64,000 nucleotides of DNA from Paraburkholderia sp. ZP32-5 (GTDB lineage Bacteria > Pseudomonadota > Gammaproteobacteria > Burkholderiales > Burkholderiaceae). Location of the stretch: positions 1,364,001 through 1,428,000 of the forward strand of contig NZ_JAJEJP010000003.1 in the NCBI RefSeq assembly GCF_021390495.1. Reading direction: 5' to 3'. Each line of letters starts with the position of its first letter. The stretch's first letter is position 1. This document shows, one piece after another, positions 10,020 through 23,300 of this stretch. The translations under genes were made by a program, and so were the position numbers. The notes below the pieces were generated by a model. The model did no database searches. It was not told the origin of the DNA and worked only from the letters and a program-made list of their open reading frames with translations.

Positions 10020-10379
10020 ATGCGCAGAAACACCGAACTGCTTCGAGCAATCCTGTCTTTCATGCAGGAGGACAAGGATCCGACCCAGTGCTGCAAAGAC
10101 ATCGAGACCGGCGTGGGTAAGTCGGAGGGACATACGTGGCCGGAAGTGCGGCTGCATCTCGCGCTGCTGAAAGACATGGGACTCGTCACCGAATGCACGA
10201 CGCCGGCCGAATACCGGTTGACGAGTGCGGGCTACGACGTGGTCGAAAGCGACGATCCGCTCGAGCGAATGAAACTATGGACGCAGACCGCGGGCGGCAC
10301 GAATGCTCTGACAGCGCCGAGCTTTTCGAGCGAGCGTCATCCGTTGCCGCCGGCGTTGCGCAGCCAGCGCCAGACGTGA
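10020..10379 (+). CDS. DUF2513-like winged-helix protein
   Basis: This is a 119-aa protein whose N-terminus (MRRNTELLRAILSFMQE) and winged-helix-like pattern (leucine-rich helices, then EYRLTSAGYDVVE) resemble DUF2513 proteins, which are small and of unknown function. ATG 10020 is chosen because GGAGG lies at 10010-10014, five bases upstream; an in-frame GTG at 10008 would overlap that site. The C-terminal 35 residues are Ser/Thr/Pro-rich and look disordered. It follows the efflux channel gene by 53 bp on the same strand and could share its transcript. A DNA-binding role is possible but not shown. Confidence 0.7.
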   Translation: MRRNTELLRAILSFMQEDKDPTQCCKDIETGVGKSEGHTWPEVRLHLALLKDMGLVTECTTPAEYRLTSAGYDVVESDDPLERMKLWTQTAGGTNALTAPSFSSERHPLPPALRSQRQT

Positions 10380-10433
10380 GCGCTCAGATCGCCGGACAAG
10401 AAACGTCTGATTTTCTTTTCACTGGAGAACACC

Positions 10434-11240
10434 ATGTCGCGCGTCGACGCATTTCGCAAGCTACATGACAATGTCGTTCCACTTCGTTTGCCCAATGCGT
10501 GGGACGCGGGCAGTGCGCGCTTGATCGAATCGCTCGGCGCACAAGCGGTTGCGACGACGAGCGCGGGTTTCGCTTGGGCGCTCGGCTATGCTGACGGTCG
10601 CCAGTTGCCGACAGACGAAGTGGTCGGCGAGGTGCGCAGAATCATGCGCGTGCTGAAAGTGCCGCTTACCGTCGACATCGAGAATGGCTATTCCGACGAT
10701 CCCGCGAGCGTCGCGCGCTTCGTCATGCAACTCGTCGATCTCGGCATCGCGGGCATCAACATCGAAGACGGCCCCGACGATCCTGCACTTCTCGAAGCGA
10801 AGCTCGCGGCGATCCGCGATGCGCTCGCGAAGTCGGGCAATGATCTATACGTGAATGCGCGCTGCGATGTATTTCTCGCGAGCCTCGTCGACAAACCACT
10901 GCAGGTCGACGAATCGATCGCGCGCGGCAAGCGCTATGTGTCGGCGGGCGCGGACGGGCTCTTTCTGCCGGCACTGTCGGAACCCCACGACATCGAGAAG
11001 ATCGTCGCGGCAGTGCGTGCGCCGTTGAACGTGATGGTCGTGCCCGGTCTCGCCGATGCGCAAACGCTCGGCCGCCTCGGTGTACGCCGGCTGAGCGCGG
11101 GCGGCGCGATCACGCAACTCGTCTTTGATCAGACCAGAACGCTGGCGAAGCGCTTTCTGCATGACGGCGAATCGGAGCCGCTCGGCAACGGCATGGCGTA
11201 TTCGGAAATTCAGGGATTGTTTGCGAATTCAGGCGGCTGA
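10434..11240 (+). CDS. Isocitrate lyase/PEP mutase family protein
   Basis: This 268-aa protein is a TIM-barrel enzyme of the isocitrate lyase/phosphoenolpyruvate mutase superfamily. Features include the N-terminal LRLPNAWDAGSARL segment, TTSAGFAWALGY, a metal-binding acidic segment (TVDIENGYSDD) and GINIEDG, followed by YVNARCDVFL. The canonical isocitrate lyase signature KKCGH is absent, so it is a divergent 'oxaloacetate decarboxylase/PEP mutase-like' member rather than a glyoxylate-cycle enzyme. The reaction is probably C-C or P-C bond lyase or mutase chemistry on a 2-oxo acid; the substrate is unknown. TGGAG precedes ATG 10434. The gene ends just before a strong terminator. Confidence 0.88.
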   Translation: MSRVDAFRKLHDNVVPLRLPNAWDAGSARLIESLGAQAVATTSAGFAWALGYADGRQLPTDEVVGEVRRIMRVLKVPLTVDIENGYSDDPASVARFVMQLVDLGIAGINIEDGPDDPALLEAKLAAIRDALAKSGNDLYVNARCDVFLASLVDKPLQVDESIARGKRYVSAGADGLFLPALSEPHDIEKIVAAVRAPLNVMVVPGLADAQTLGRLGVRRLSAGGAITQLVFDQTRTLAKRFLHDGESEPLGNGMAYSEIQGLFANSGG

Positions 11241-11277
11241 ATTCATGACGAAGAACGGTAGCCGGGAGCGAACATAA

Positions 11278-11319
11278 GCGGCCCGCGTGCCAGGCAACGA
11301 GGCCTGGTACGCGGGCCGC
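11278..11319. terminator. Bidirectional intrinsic-terminator hairpin
   Basis: A long GC-rich inverted repeat has arms at 11278-11295 and 11301-11319, a loop AACGA and a single wobble pair. It lies between two convergent genes: the PEP mutase-like gene stops at 11240 (plus) and the first giant TpsA stops at 11341 (minus). The plus side is followed by TCATTCTGCGCTTATTCTGTTTT, a T-rich tail. It probably terminates both transcripts. Confidence 0.8.
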
Positions 11320-11340
11320 TCATTCTGCGCTTATTCTGTT

Positions 11341-14300
11341 TTACAACCTGCTTTTTTCATCGCGGGTCAGATAAGCCCGCTGCACGCCGCCGAGTTCGCC
11401 GAAACCCAGTACCGACACCGGACTCGATGAGTTGTAGCTGACCGTTTCTGGCCTGCGTTTCTTCCGACCGTCGTTGTTGTCCAGCGATTCGCCGAAGCCT
11501 TCGACCTGGACGGAGATGGTCCAGTGGCGTTGCGGGACGCCCGAGGCGTTGTTGCGCACCAGGTTCTGCGCCATCTGTGTGACTGCGGCAGTTGCCGCGC
11601 CCGCTGCGGTCAGTGCGCCGGTATCCACCGCGGCCACCGCCGGAATACCCGTCGACTTGCCGGTCACCTGGATGTTGTCCGCGTTCAACACCTGCAGCGC
11701 GGCGACGTTCAGGTTGCCTGCCCGGATACCCGCATCGCCTGCGTCGACCGTACCGCGCGGTGCAATCAGATCGACCGTACCTGGCGGTACGCCCGGGATG
11801 CTTTGCAGCGTTGCGATGCCCGCGCCGGTTACTTCGCCGCGGGCGTCGACTGTGCAGTAGTGGTTCGGGTCGCACACATACTGCGGCGTCGGCGTATCGG
11901 CCGAGGTCTTCGTCCCCTTGCCCGCGTTGATGTCGCCGTTCGAACTCCAGATCGTCATGTCGCCCCCCTGCTCGGTGAACACGCGACTCTGCGCCAGCAA
12001 CAGGCTACGGTCGGTAAAGATATCGACGTTACCCTGCTCGAGCGTCAGGATGCCTTGCGTGCCCGGGCCTGCCACGACCAGGCCATTTCCGTTGACGATC
12101 TCGGGCGGCGCCGATGTGCTGCCGATCAACGCCTGACCGCCCGGACCGAGGATGGTGACGCTGCCGCCTTGCTGCGTCTGAATGGTGGTACTGCGAATAT
12201 CCAGATCCCCGGTGTCGAGCAACTGGTTCGCGCCGTTCGAGCCGCCGTTCAGATTGTTCGCCGTATAACCTAACGACGCTGGAAACAACGTGTTGATCGC
12301 CTGATACCCGCGCGCATACTGCCCATGAAACGGACTATCCGGATTGTTGAAGTCGTTACCGACCGCGGTCATCACGTTAAACAGTTCCTGCTGCGCGAAC
12401 TGCTGCTGCACGTATGACGGAAGTACCTGGAATTCTTTCCATGCCTGCTGCACCGTCATGTCCTTGACGGTGTTTTGCAGCGCGTTGCTGTCGGACTGCA
12501 GGCCGGTATCGACAACCTGTCCCGCGTCGTATTGCTGTATGAACGCGACCAGTGCATCCGCCGAATTCGATCCACCCGGCACCGAGCTGGCCGGGTTCAC
12601 GTATGCCGAGATAAACGCCGCGTAGTCGACGCCGGGCCCGATACCGAACAGCACCTGAACGTCCGCGCTCTCGTGCGGCAGGTTCGGATTATTCGCGTTG
12701 CCGACCGCTTCGATGCCCGTCGCGCCAGGAGTGAAACCGCTCCCCTTCGCATCGAACGCCTGCTGCTGGCTGGTCAACGGTCCGATGTTGCGTCCCGCTT
12801 CGACGTCGAAACTGCCGGGTCCACCTAGTACGAGGCTCGGCACCACACTCGCGCCGGCGACAAGCGGTGTGTCCAGAATGTCCCGCCCCGCGATGATTCG
12901 CGTGAAATCGGCGGCGCGGAGATTTTGCCCCTGAAATGCAAGGTTCAAAATGTCCTGTCCCGCCTGGATCAGCGCGGGCTTATCCAGCCCGATGGTCACC
13001 AGATTGTCGTAAAAGCCGGCACTCTGATGGCCCGCGGGCTCCAGCGTGCCATCGACGATGCTGCCGTTCAGACTATAGATGCGCGCGGGGTCGAGATCGT
13101 CCGCATGCAGCGCACTTGTGTCGTGCGCAGCATGCGTCGTATCCGTCACCCGCGGCACGTTCGCATTGGGATTCACGGGTGACGGCAGCGACGCCGGATC
13201 GACGTCCAGCATGCCGAATACCGATCCGGTGAGCACGTTACCGGACTGCTGCCCACTACCGACCAGCCCGTCGGCACTGGAAAACTTGATCGATTGATCC
13301 GCGAGGACTGTGAGATTACCTGTCGCGGATGGGAACAGCTGTCCGCCGGACGCAATATCGATACCGCCTGTCAGCGCAACCAGTTGTACGGTTGCGGGCA
13401 AGATCGCGCTCGTATTGGTGAGCCTGCCCAGCGTGAGGGCATTGCCTCCGGCCGGCAGCGTCCCGAACTGCACATCGCCTGTGGTCGATACGACGTTGAT
13501 CGCGGACGTCGTCGAATAACCCTGCATGTCACCGCCCTGCAGATACGACGGATCGAATACGCCACCGATATCGACGCCTTGCCGGGCCGTGACATTCAGC
13601 GTCGCGTCCTGCATCGCGAATAGCGTCGGAACGCTGACCGGAACAGACGAGCCCTGTGGCGGCGCAAAGGCGACGCCCGATTCAATCGCCCCGCCGGCCG
13701 TCACGTTGACCGTACCCTTTGCGACGAAGTAATCGCCACTCAGAATATCGCCGCCGGCCGCGACAGACAGATTCCCGCCGCCCACCGTGTTGACGGTCGG
13801 ATTACCTGTTTGCGCGTTCGTCAAATACCACGTGGTCGGCAGCGACACCGCGAGTTGCGAGATGTCGCCCCCTGCATTCACCGACACATTGCCGCCGGCG
13901 CTCATCACCCCCTGGTCGAATGCACCGAAATCGATCGACGTCTGAACAATTTGACTCGACGTGCCGACGGTGCCCATCACGTTGCCGGTCTGCATCCACG
14001 GGCGCCAGAACTGCGTGATGCTTGCACCGCGCAATCCGGTGACCGCGCCCGACGTATCCACGACATTTTCGAAACCGTTGATATCGCCTTGCGCGTAGAT
14101 CGAAATGTCACCGGCCGAATCCGGATTGACCGCGGGCGTAGCGATAAAGTCAGGCACCGGCGCGGTTACCACGGTTCGATCGCCTTTCACGATCGTCACC
14201 GCGTCACTCGTTGCAGGGGAACCGGACGCCGGTGCACCAGCGGTGTAGATCACGCCCGGCACGATGAAATCGCTGGAATCCGTCGCCTGCGAAGGATCGA

Positions 14301-17300
14301 ACAGCGACACGTTACCGCCCGCCGCAATCGCGATCGAGCCCGTGCCGGTGCGAATCGTGGTCGGCGCAAGCAGCATGTTGCTATTTGCATCGACAAAGCC
14401 GAACTGGCCGCTCAATGTCACGTTGCCTTGCTGGGTCACGGTGTTGAACATCGATGCGGCCTGCACCGCAAGAGGATTCGTGCTGTTGAGGTCGGCCCCC
14501 GCGACGATGCGGTACGACGAACTCGTGCCTCCACTCAGTTGGGCAAGTTGAAGCGGCAGCGGGTTGATCGCGGTTGCCACCGGCGACGGGCTGTTGTCGA
14601 TCGGAGATTGCGACGTAATCACAACGGTTTGCCCACCGTTGGCGAGTGGCGCCACGCCTTCGCCAATGGGGGCCGCAGGCGGCACGATATTGAAGTTGAG
14701 CCAATTCACACTCAACGCATCAAAGTAACTCGCATAGTTGCGCAGATACAGCAGATACGAAAACGGATCGTTCGCCTGTGTGATCCGATCGGGTGGCGTC
14801 GGTGGCTGGCTGGTGCCAGGGGAGGTGGTCGACATCTTCAGCACCCAGACGGTGTCGGCACCGGCCGGCGCGGTCGGCACGCCGGCCGGCGCCGGTGTGA
14901 CCAGCAAGTCGGTGTAGGCCTTGTAGAGTGCAAAATACGCGGCGATTTCGTCCGGAGTGGCAGTACCGAAGCTCGTCGCCGGCGCGTGCACCAGCCCCAG
15001 GTACCGTGGAACGTATGCCGTCCCGTTGTCCCCGTAGTAACTCAGCGTGATGCCGTAGCTCGTCGCATAAGGCCCCGCGGGCGTGTCGTAGAACGCCGTG
15101 TGCGCGTCCGCGGCGCTCCCCGGCAGCGGCACGTAGATGTCGAGCTGTGAACCCGGCGTGACCGGATTCGCAATCTGGAAGAACCCATCGGTCAGGCTCG
15201 CCTTGACGTTGACGTTGTTCTCCGCGCGGAACGTGATGACGGGTGCTTCGTCGCCAAAGCGGAACACCGCTGCGCCCGAGGCATTCGTCGCGCCGAGATT
15301 CCAGTTGCTCAGGATCGAGATATTGCCGTTGTTGATCTGCGGATCCGGGTTGTCGAGTTCGATGCCCGGCGCGACCTGGAAGTTGTCCACATTGGCAAAA
15401 CGCTGGATGGCCGATGTCGCGATCGGGAAATTCTCGACGAACCCCATCAGCGTGCCGGGTTCCTGCGTGCCATTCACGGTCTGATAGCCGTAGAACGCCT
15501 GATGCGACGTATTGACGGCATTCGGGTCCGGCGTGAAAAAGTCGTTCTGCTGGTAATTCGCAAGCTGCTCCGGCGTGGTCGGCGCCGGCAGCGCGTTGCC
15601 CTTCGCATCCGTCCACGAACCGTTGACCATGTCCGGTTCGCCCGCGCCCGATACCGTGCCGTTGTACCAGCCGGCCGGATCGACCACACCGTCGAAATGC
15701 TGGTTGGCACCATTCGTCAGCGGATCGTCGGTGCTCCACACGGCATACGCTTCGAGCGTGGTCGCACGCGAGCCCTTGATCTGCGCGGTCGGTGCAACGT
15801 TCACGTTGACGTCGCCGTTGTTCAGCAGCGGCGCGCGGAAATTCACCGTGCCGCCCGATAGGCCGCCCGCCGTGCCACCCGAGACATCGATCAACGCATT
15901 CGCACCGAGTGTGATGACACCGGAGTTCGCGGCCGACACGCTTTCGTAGCCATAAGTCGGATCGAGCTGCACGACACCGTTCACGGTATCCGGGTTCGCG
16001 CGTGTGCCGACGTTGACTGCACCGCCACGCTGCGTCGCGCTCGACCCCGTCGCAATCAGCGAGCCTTCGATATCGACGCCGCTCCTGCCGTACAGATCGA
16101 TCTCGCCGCCCGCCACGCCCGACGCGTCGATCTTGCCGAGAATGCTGACGTTGCCGTTGTTCGGATCCTGACCGCCCGCGCCGCCGTCCGCCGTGAGCGA
16201 CACCCCGCGCGCGGTGATCGTGTTGTCCGCGGACAGCGTCAGGTTGCCCGCGTGCGTCTCGACCGTGATCGTATTGTTCACGCCGCTCGACGCGAGCGTC
16301 GTGGCAAGACTATCGAGATCGACCGCGCCGCCGGTGTCGAGCGAGAACGAGCCGCCTTGACCACCTAGCGCCGAGTTGCCCTTGAGCGTGCCGTTCAGGT
16401 TCACGATCTGTTCAGGCGCGGATAGCGCGACGCTGCCCGCCGCACCCTGACCGTTCGCGCCCGAGAAGTCGAGCGTCGCGCCCTTCGCCACGTTCACCGT
16501 GCCTTGATCGGCCGTCAGCGAGATCGAGCCCGCCGATGCAAGCACGGTGACATCGAAGAACTGCTTCGCCACGCCTGCCGAACTGACGAGCGATCCGTCG
16601 CCGATCGTCAGATCGCCCATCGTCGCCTCGAGGCTGACGTCGCCCGAGGGCGCGGAAATCGTTGCGCCATTGTCGTTGAGCGCGCCGCCGATGAACGACA
16701 GCTCGCCGCCCACAGGCGTAAGCGACAACGCCGTGCCCGTTGCCGCATTCAGGTTCAATGCGCCAGTCGTTTTAATGGTCTGATTGGAGCCAGTGTCGGC
16801 GATATAGACGGGGGCACTCATCGTGACCGGCATCGCGCCGAAATCGAACGATCCAGTGCCCTCGCCTACGATGCCGCCGGTGGCATTGAACGTGGCCGAC
16901 GCAAAGCCCGACGCCGTCCTGTCGCCGGTGCCGAAGTCGATTTCGTTTGCGTTGACCGTCAACGTTCCGTTACCGCCCGCGGCAGTCGTCGTCGATGCAC
17001 CGACTTCGTTCGTGAATTCGATGTGCTGTCCGTTCAGCGTTACCGCGCCGCCATTGCTCGCAAAGGTCGGCGCACTGAGGTCCACGTCGGTGCCGAACGT
17101 GACAGTGACGTTGCCGTCGAAATTCGTCACGTTCGAAGTACGCAGAATCAGTTGATTCGTGTTCGAGAGTTGCGCGAGCTGACCGGCGCCGATGACAAAG
17201 CCCGGCAGTGCCGCGGCCGCTTCACCAGTCTGATCGGTGAACGTGATGACCGAACCGTCGACCGCGATCGTATTGGCCGAGAACGCGGCGGTCGGATCGA

Positions 17301-20300
17301 ATTGCAGGTTGCCCGACGAATCGAGTGTCAGCGACTGGCCGCCGCTCAGCGTCGCGCCGGCGCCGATCGTCAGTTGGCCGGGATTAGTCGCTGCGTCGCT
17401 CGTATTGACTCGTGTGACCACCGCATCGGCGCCGTTCGACACCCGCACGAGCGAGCCGTCGCCCGACACGCCACCGGTGCCATTGCTGTCCGCCGCCGCG
17501 CCGATCGTGATCGGTACATCCTTTGCCGCCGGATACGTGCCCTGTGCCTCGATCACGCTGCCCGCATCGATACGCAAGCCGTTCTGTGCATTCGTATCGT
17601 TACCGCTCGGGTCGGTCTTCGTGACGAGCAGGATTTCGGGCCCCGTCAGCGGATCGGCCGCGTCGTTCGATACGACCACGCTGTTGGCAAGCGCATCGAT
17701 GGTGATACCGCTCGTGGTCAGCGTGCGCGTGCCGCCGATCAGCAGACTGCCGGCGTCGAGCGCATTGAGGTCCGCGGCGCTGATCTGCAGATAGCCCTGC
17801 AATGCGGTCTCGCCGCTACCGACGATCTGGATGTCCTGCGACGCGATATCGATTTCCGCGGGCGCGCCGCCGTCGCCTGCCGTGGTATCGAGCTTCGCGC
17901 CGAGCGCGAGCGCACTGGTCGCGGCCAGCACCAGTTGACCACCGTCGACCGGCAGTTGCGGTACGACGTTGCCCGCCTTCGCTGCCGCATTCGTGAAGAA
18001 CGCATTGGCGCCCGTCAGCGTGTATTGCGAGTACTGTTGCCACACTTCGCCCGACTGGACGTTGAACAACGTCGGTGTCGCGCTGCGGCTACCAGTGAGC
18101 GCATTGCCCCAATAGCCCGCCACCGCGACGGTGCCGTCCGGCAGCGTCTGGCTCGCGCCCGGCACGACAGAGCCGCTCGCGGCGGACACGGTCAGCCGAT
18201 AAGCGCCCGGCAGCGTCGCATACCTGCCCGGCAACAACGTATAGAAGCCCGCGGGCAATCCCGGCACGCCCGACAGATAGACGGACTGACCCACTGCCCC
18301 GTTGAGCGCCGCCTGGCCGACGCCGGCGCTTTGGGTGGTCGTGGCCGCGGTGCCGTTCGCATTGGTCGTCGGCTGCAGCGACTGCGCGAAGATCGGATCG
18401 TAGGCGGCCACCGGCGCCTGCACGCCCGGCAGAATTGCATAGACGTTCGACGCGCCGACGTTCACCGGCACCGCCGTGCCGCTCGGATTCGACGCAAAGC
18501 TGACGCTGTATTGCGACAGCACATCGCGCGTGCCGCCCGTGCCCGGTACCCATTCCGCGGCCTGCAGATCGCCGCCGCCGGACAGGTCGATCGTCGCACC
18601 GGCATTGAGCGCGACACTGCTGCCGTTGGCGCCGATGAACTTCGACGGCGGCGCGCTTAGGTCCGGCGCCGCATTGGCGTTGGCGATCGGATTGAACTGC
18701 CATTCGACGCCATCGACGGTGGCGCCGAACGGGATGATCGCGCCATCGTTCGACACCGACGTCACACTGCCGCTCGCGAACGTCACCGAGTTCGTCGCGA
18801 CGAGCGGCAGGGAATCGAACTGCGTTTTCGTGGCTGCGTCGCTCGCATCGCCGACGCCGAAAATCAGGCTGCCCGACGGTGCGCGCACGGTGCCGCCCTG
18901 CACGATATCGGTGGCGTCGACCAGCAGCGTTCCGCCCGCGGACAGCGGCACACCCGCCGGGCCGTTCGATTCGAACGTCACCGTGGTCGGAGCCGCAGCG
19001 CCGTTCGCGCCGCTCGGACCGACCGCGTCGATGATGAACGTCGAGCCCGTGGACGGATACAGGTCGGCCGCCTTGAACGTCAGGTTGCCTGGCGTGAAGA
19101 GCACGCCGGAGGCAAGCGCATTGGCCCCGCTCGCGGCGGGGGTCGTCGAGCTGAGGCGGATATCCCCGCTGCTCGTGAAATTCGCCTGCCCGAAATTGTT
19201 GAGCTGGAACGCATTCTCGAGATCGATGAACGCGGCGCTCACGTTGAGCGTTCCGTCCGCGAGCGCGTCGTTCGGTGCCAGAGCCTGGGCCGTGGAGCCC
19301 GGGCCGACTAGCGGACCGGCAAACGCGACGTACGGGGCATCGATCGTGACATGGGTACCGGTCGGACCGCTGGACGTTTGCGACGAAAGAAGACCGAGGA
19401 GCGTATCGACCGGCGCCTGCCAGGTGCTTCCATTACGAGCAGGAAGCAGCGAACGCAGTTGATCGTTACTCAATGCCGCGACAGTTTGCGCGTTGACGAC
19501 AACAGCTTGTGCCAGGTTCAGATCGACATCGCCGGCAAAGGCGACAGGTACTACGCGAACGCCCGTTGTGCTACCCAAGGTAACCGGATCTCCAAGCACA
19601 AGCGTCGAAATGCCGGAGTCATTCAGGCGGTCCGCTGCGAATTGCAGTACGCCTGTCGGCGCACCAACCGCGTCTGCAAAGCTTTGCCCTGGCGCAAGAT
19701 CCGCGGGCACCAGCTCTCCGCTTTGCTGAATGATGAGCGCGGTCGCTCCCGGCAACGCGGGCAGATTGCCGCCAACGCCCACGGGAGTCGACACTGCATT
19801 GGCATTCCCAAAGATCGACAGCGAGGCGCCCTGCGCTTGCGGCGCGCCGGCGTGCCCTTCGAGCGTGCCGTCGAAATACAGACCACTGGAAGCCGATAGC
19901 GTGATCGAGCCCGCGTCGCTCCACACTGGTTGCGAAGCATACTGGCCGTTCGTCTGCAACTGATCGAAGTTCGCCGCGGCGCCCGACACGTCGATGCGGG
20001 AACCGGCCTGCGCGACGACATAACCCGAGTCGTCCGAAATCGTCACCGAACCGCCAGGCAGCACCTTGCCGGTGTTCGGGATAACGGCGCTCAAGCCGTT
20101 CCTGACCGGCGCCGTCACCGGATCGGTCAGCGCCACGCCGGACACGTCCAGTACGGCATCCGGCCCGAGCCAGACGGATTTGCTGTCGCTAGTAAAAGTA
20201 CCTTGCGCGCCGTTGTATTGCCCGGTCTCGACAGACGATCCAGCGGTGCTGTCGGCATTCAGCGCGATCGATCCGCCCGGCGCGATCAGCGAGCCGAGCA

Positions 20301-23300
20301 CCGTGACCTGCGCCGGCGAACCGAGACCGATATGCGCGCCGGCGTCGGCGACGATCGACGCGCCCTCGCCAACAGTGACACCACCGGTCACGCCGGGGTA
20401 GTCCGCGACGGGCGCGGTGTTGCCCTGCGTATCGGTCGTGTGCCAGGCCACGTACCCGCCGGCGGTCAACACGAGACTGGTCGCCTGTCGGTCGAATGCG
20501 TCGATGGTACCTACGGTGGTCAGTCCGCCTGCCGTCAGGTCCGCACCGCTCGCGGTCCGCTGCAATGCCTGCGCGTTGGGGATCAGGTTCTGCTGCGTGA
20601 GATCGACTGTCGAACCGGGCGCCACCGTCGCATCGAGATACGCATTCAGCACGTAGCTGCCGAACCCTTGTTGCGCGAAGAAATCTTCCGGCAACGCTGT
20701 CGACCACGCCGGCGCCGATGCCGGATCACCCCCGATCTGAAAGCCGAGCGCCTGCAGCGTCAACGTACCGCCGCCCGAGAACCCGGAACTGCGGATCGTG
20801 CCGTCCATGTGCAACAGCGTATCCGTCGGCAGATCGGGATAGTTCGCGTTCTTCACCAGCGTGTCGAGCGATACGCTGCCGCCCTTGCCAAGCGGAATGC
20901 CGTTGCTCATCAGCAGTTGACCGTCGGCCTGTACTTCCCCACCGCTCGACACGTCGATCACGCTGCCCGCTTGAAGATCGATGCCATAGCCGGTACTCAG
21001 CGCGACGCTGCCGCCGTTGATGTATTCGCTGTCGCCGACCGTCGTTCCCGGAGCCAGCAACGTGTCGTTATTGACCCATTCGCCTGCGGCGTCCAGCAAT
21101 GCGTCGGGACCCACCGTAATGTTGCCGTTCTCCGGCCCCACGACGCCAAAGGAGCCTGAACTCACGGAGATCGAGATCGAGCCCGACGGCGCGATCAGAT
21201 GGCCATCGATCAGCGCGTTCGCCGCGCGCGGACCGCTCAGCGCAATCGAACCGCCGTCCTGCACCTGCAGCACGGTTCCGGCCGGCACGAGAAAACCCGT
21301 GCCTTTGATATTGTCTTCCGTCACGCTCACGTTCGCGAACCCGCCGGCGGATAGCGTGCCGGCTGGCACAACCTGATTGGCCAGCACGTTGTTCGGATCG
21401 GTGCCGGCAAGCGCGTTCAGCGCCGCTGTATCCAGCACCGTGCTGAACGAAAAGTCCGGCGCGAGATTGCTCAGTTGCGGCGCGGTGTTCTGCACGATGA
21501 CGAGACCGTTCTCGCCGGTGCTGCCGGGATTTTCACCGAGCGTGGCGAAGGCCTTGCTGCTGCCCAGCGCAAAGGTGCCGCCGACCGCCTGATCGTTGTC
21601 CTGCACCTGTTTCGAACCGCTGAGTGCCTGCGCGTTGATATCGCCGTCAAGCACCATCGCACTCGTCGCGAACAGGTTCAGCGTGCCGGCATTGCCGCCG
21701 ACGATGAAGTCGCCTTCATACGCGCCGCCCGCGAGCAGCGGATCCATGTACGTGTTGCTGATATTCCATCTCGAATGTCGATCGACGAACTGACCGGCAA
21801 TACCGACAAAGGTGTCGTTCGGATCGGCCTGCCCGATCGGCACGATCACACCGTTAGCGTCGACGAGGCGCGTCGTGTCGACCATGCCGCCGTCGTAGTG
21901 GAGATAGCCGCCATTCAGGTTCAGTGACGAACCGGCCACGGTCATCACCTCGTTGCCCGACAGCGTGATCGTGCCGCCGTTGACCAGCAGCTGGTCGACC
22001 GTGCGTGAAATCTGGCTCGCGTAGCCCGACAGGTTCAGAAGCGGGCTGCCGACCCACTGCACGCCATCGCTGCGTGTACCCGACAGCGTGCTGTCGAATA
22101 CAAGATCCTTGAAGCCGTTGAGAAAGCCGTCGCGCAGTAGCGGCGAGTCGGCCAGTTCGTTGCCGCCGATCAGCGGCACGGTGACCAGAATGTCGGCGAT
22201 CGGCAACTCGACGTTCGCGAGCCCCGACACGTCGATCGTCGCCCCCGTGTCCAGATAGATGCGACCCGGCACCGCGGTATCGCCCGGCGGTGTCGCGTCC
22301 AGCGCGGCCGACTTTGTGAGCGCCGTCACCGATACGGTCGAGCCCGGTGCCTCGACCAGCGAGCCGGACTGGAACCAGATCGAGCCCGCCGTCATGCTGA
22401 CGCTGCCCGCCGTGAAGATCGTGCCCGGCGCGGAGGTGGCGGTCTGGCCGTTATCGTCCGGCATGACGGTGGTCACCGAATCGGGCCCGAATGTGAGCAG
22501 GCCGGCGCGGCGCGTCGCCAGCGCATCGCCGGTGGACACCACGCCCAGACCCGGGTAAGCGCCGCCGGTCGGCGTGTTCGCGACATTTTCGTCGACCGTC
22601 GAAATCGTGATGGTGCCCGGCGTGTTGACGCTCGTGGTCACCCCCACCACACCGTTCTGCGCGACACTGCTGCCGAGCAGATCGATATTGCCGCGCGCGG
22701 CTTCGACCAGACCGGTATTGATCAGCGTGCCCGCCGGCGTCACGTCGGTCGTGTTGCCATTGCCGGTCGGCAGCAGGAGCCTGCCGCTCAACGCCGGCAC
22801 CAGCATCGACGGACTGTTCGGGTTGGGCGCGAGACTCACGCCGACGCCCGCGGCCAATACCACCTGGCCATCGATCGCCGTAATGCTGCCGCCATTCGTG
22901 ACGTTCGGCGCTGCCACCATCACGAAGCCGCCGTCGCTGACCGTGCCGTTCGCATGCGTGGTGATCGATGCGCCCGGCGCGATCGTCACGCTGCCCGGCA
23001 GCACATAATCGGTCGGGGAGTTCACCGTGACCTGATTGCCGAGACCCAGCACTTCGTTAGGGATACCGGTCCTCTGGCCGGGAGAGGTCGCGACTGCCTC
23101 CAGCGGCGCGAGACCGCCTTGCGAGCCCGGCTGCAGGTTCAGGAACAGCTGATTACTGGCCGCGATATCCGCGTTGCCCTGCGTGGGCACGTCGTTCTGA
23201 TTCAGAAAATCCAGCGACGTCGCCACCAGCGAATGCACATTAACCTGCGACCCCGGTCCAAAAAGAATGCCGTTACGGTTCACCACATACACCGAGCCTT

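Noticed and set aside
16504..18660. Long plus-strand ORF inside TpsA 1
   Set aside because: It is an Arg/Ala/Val-rich shadow of the beta-helix gene, common in high-GC DNA. The same kind of shadow covers 35833-39798 in TpsA 2.
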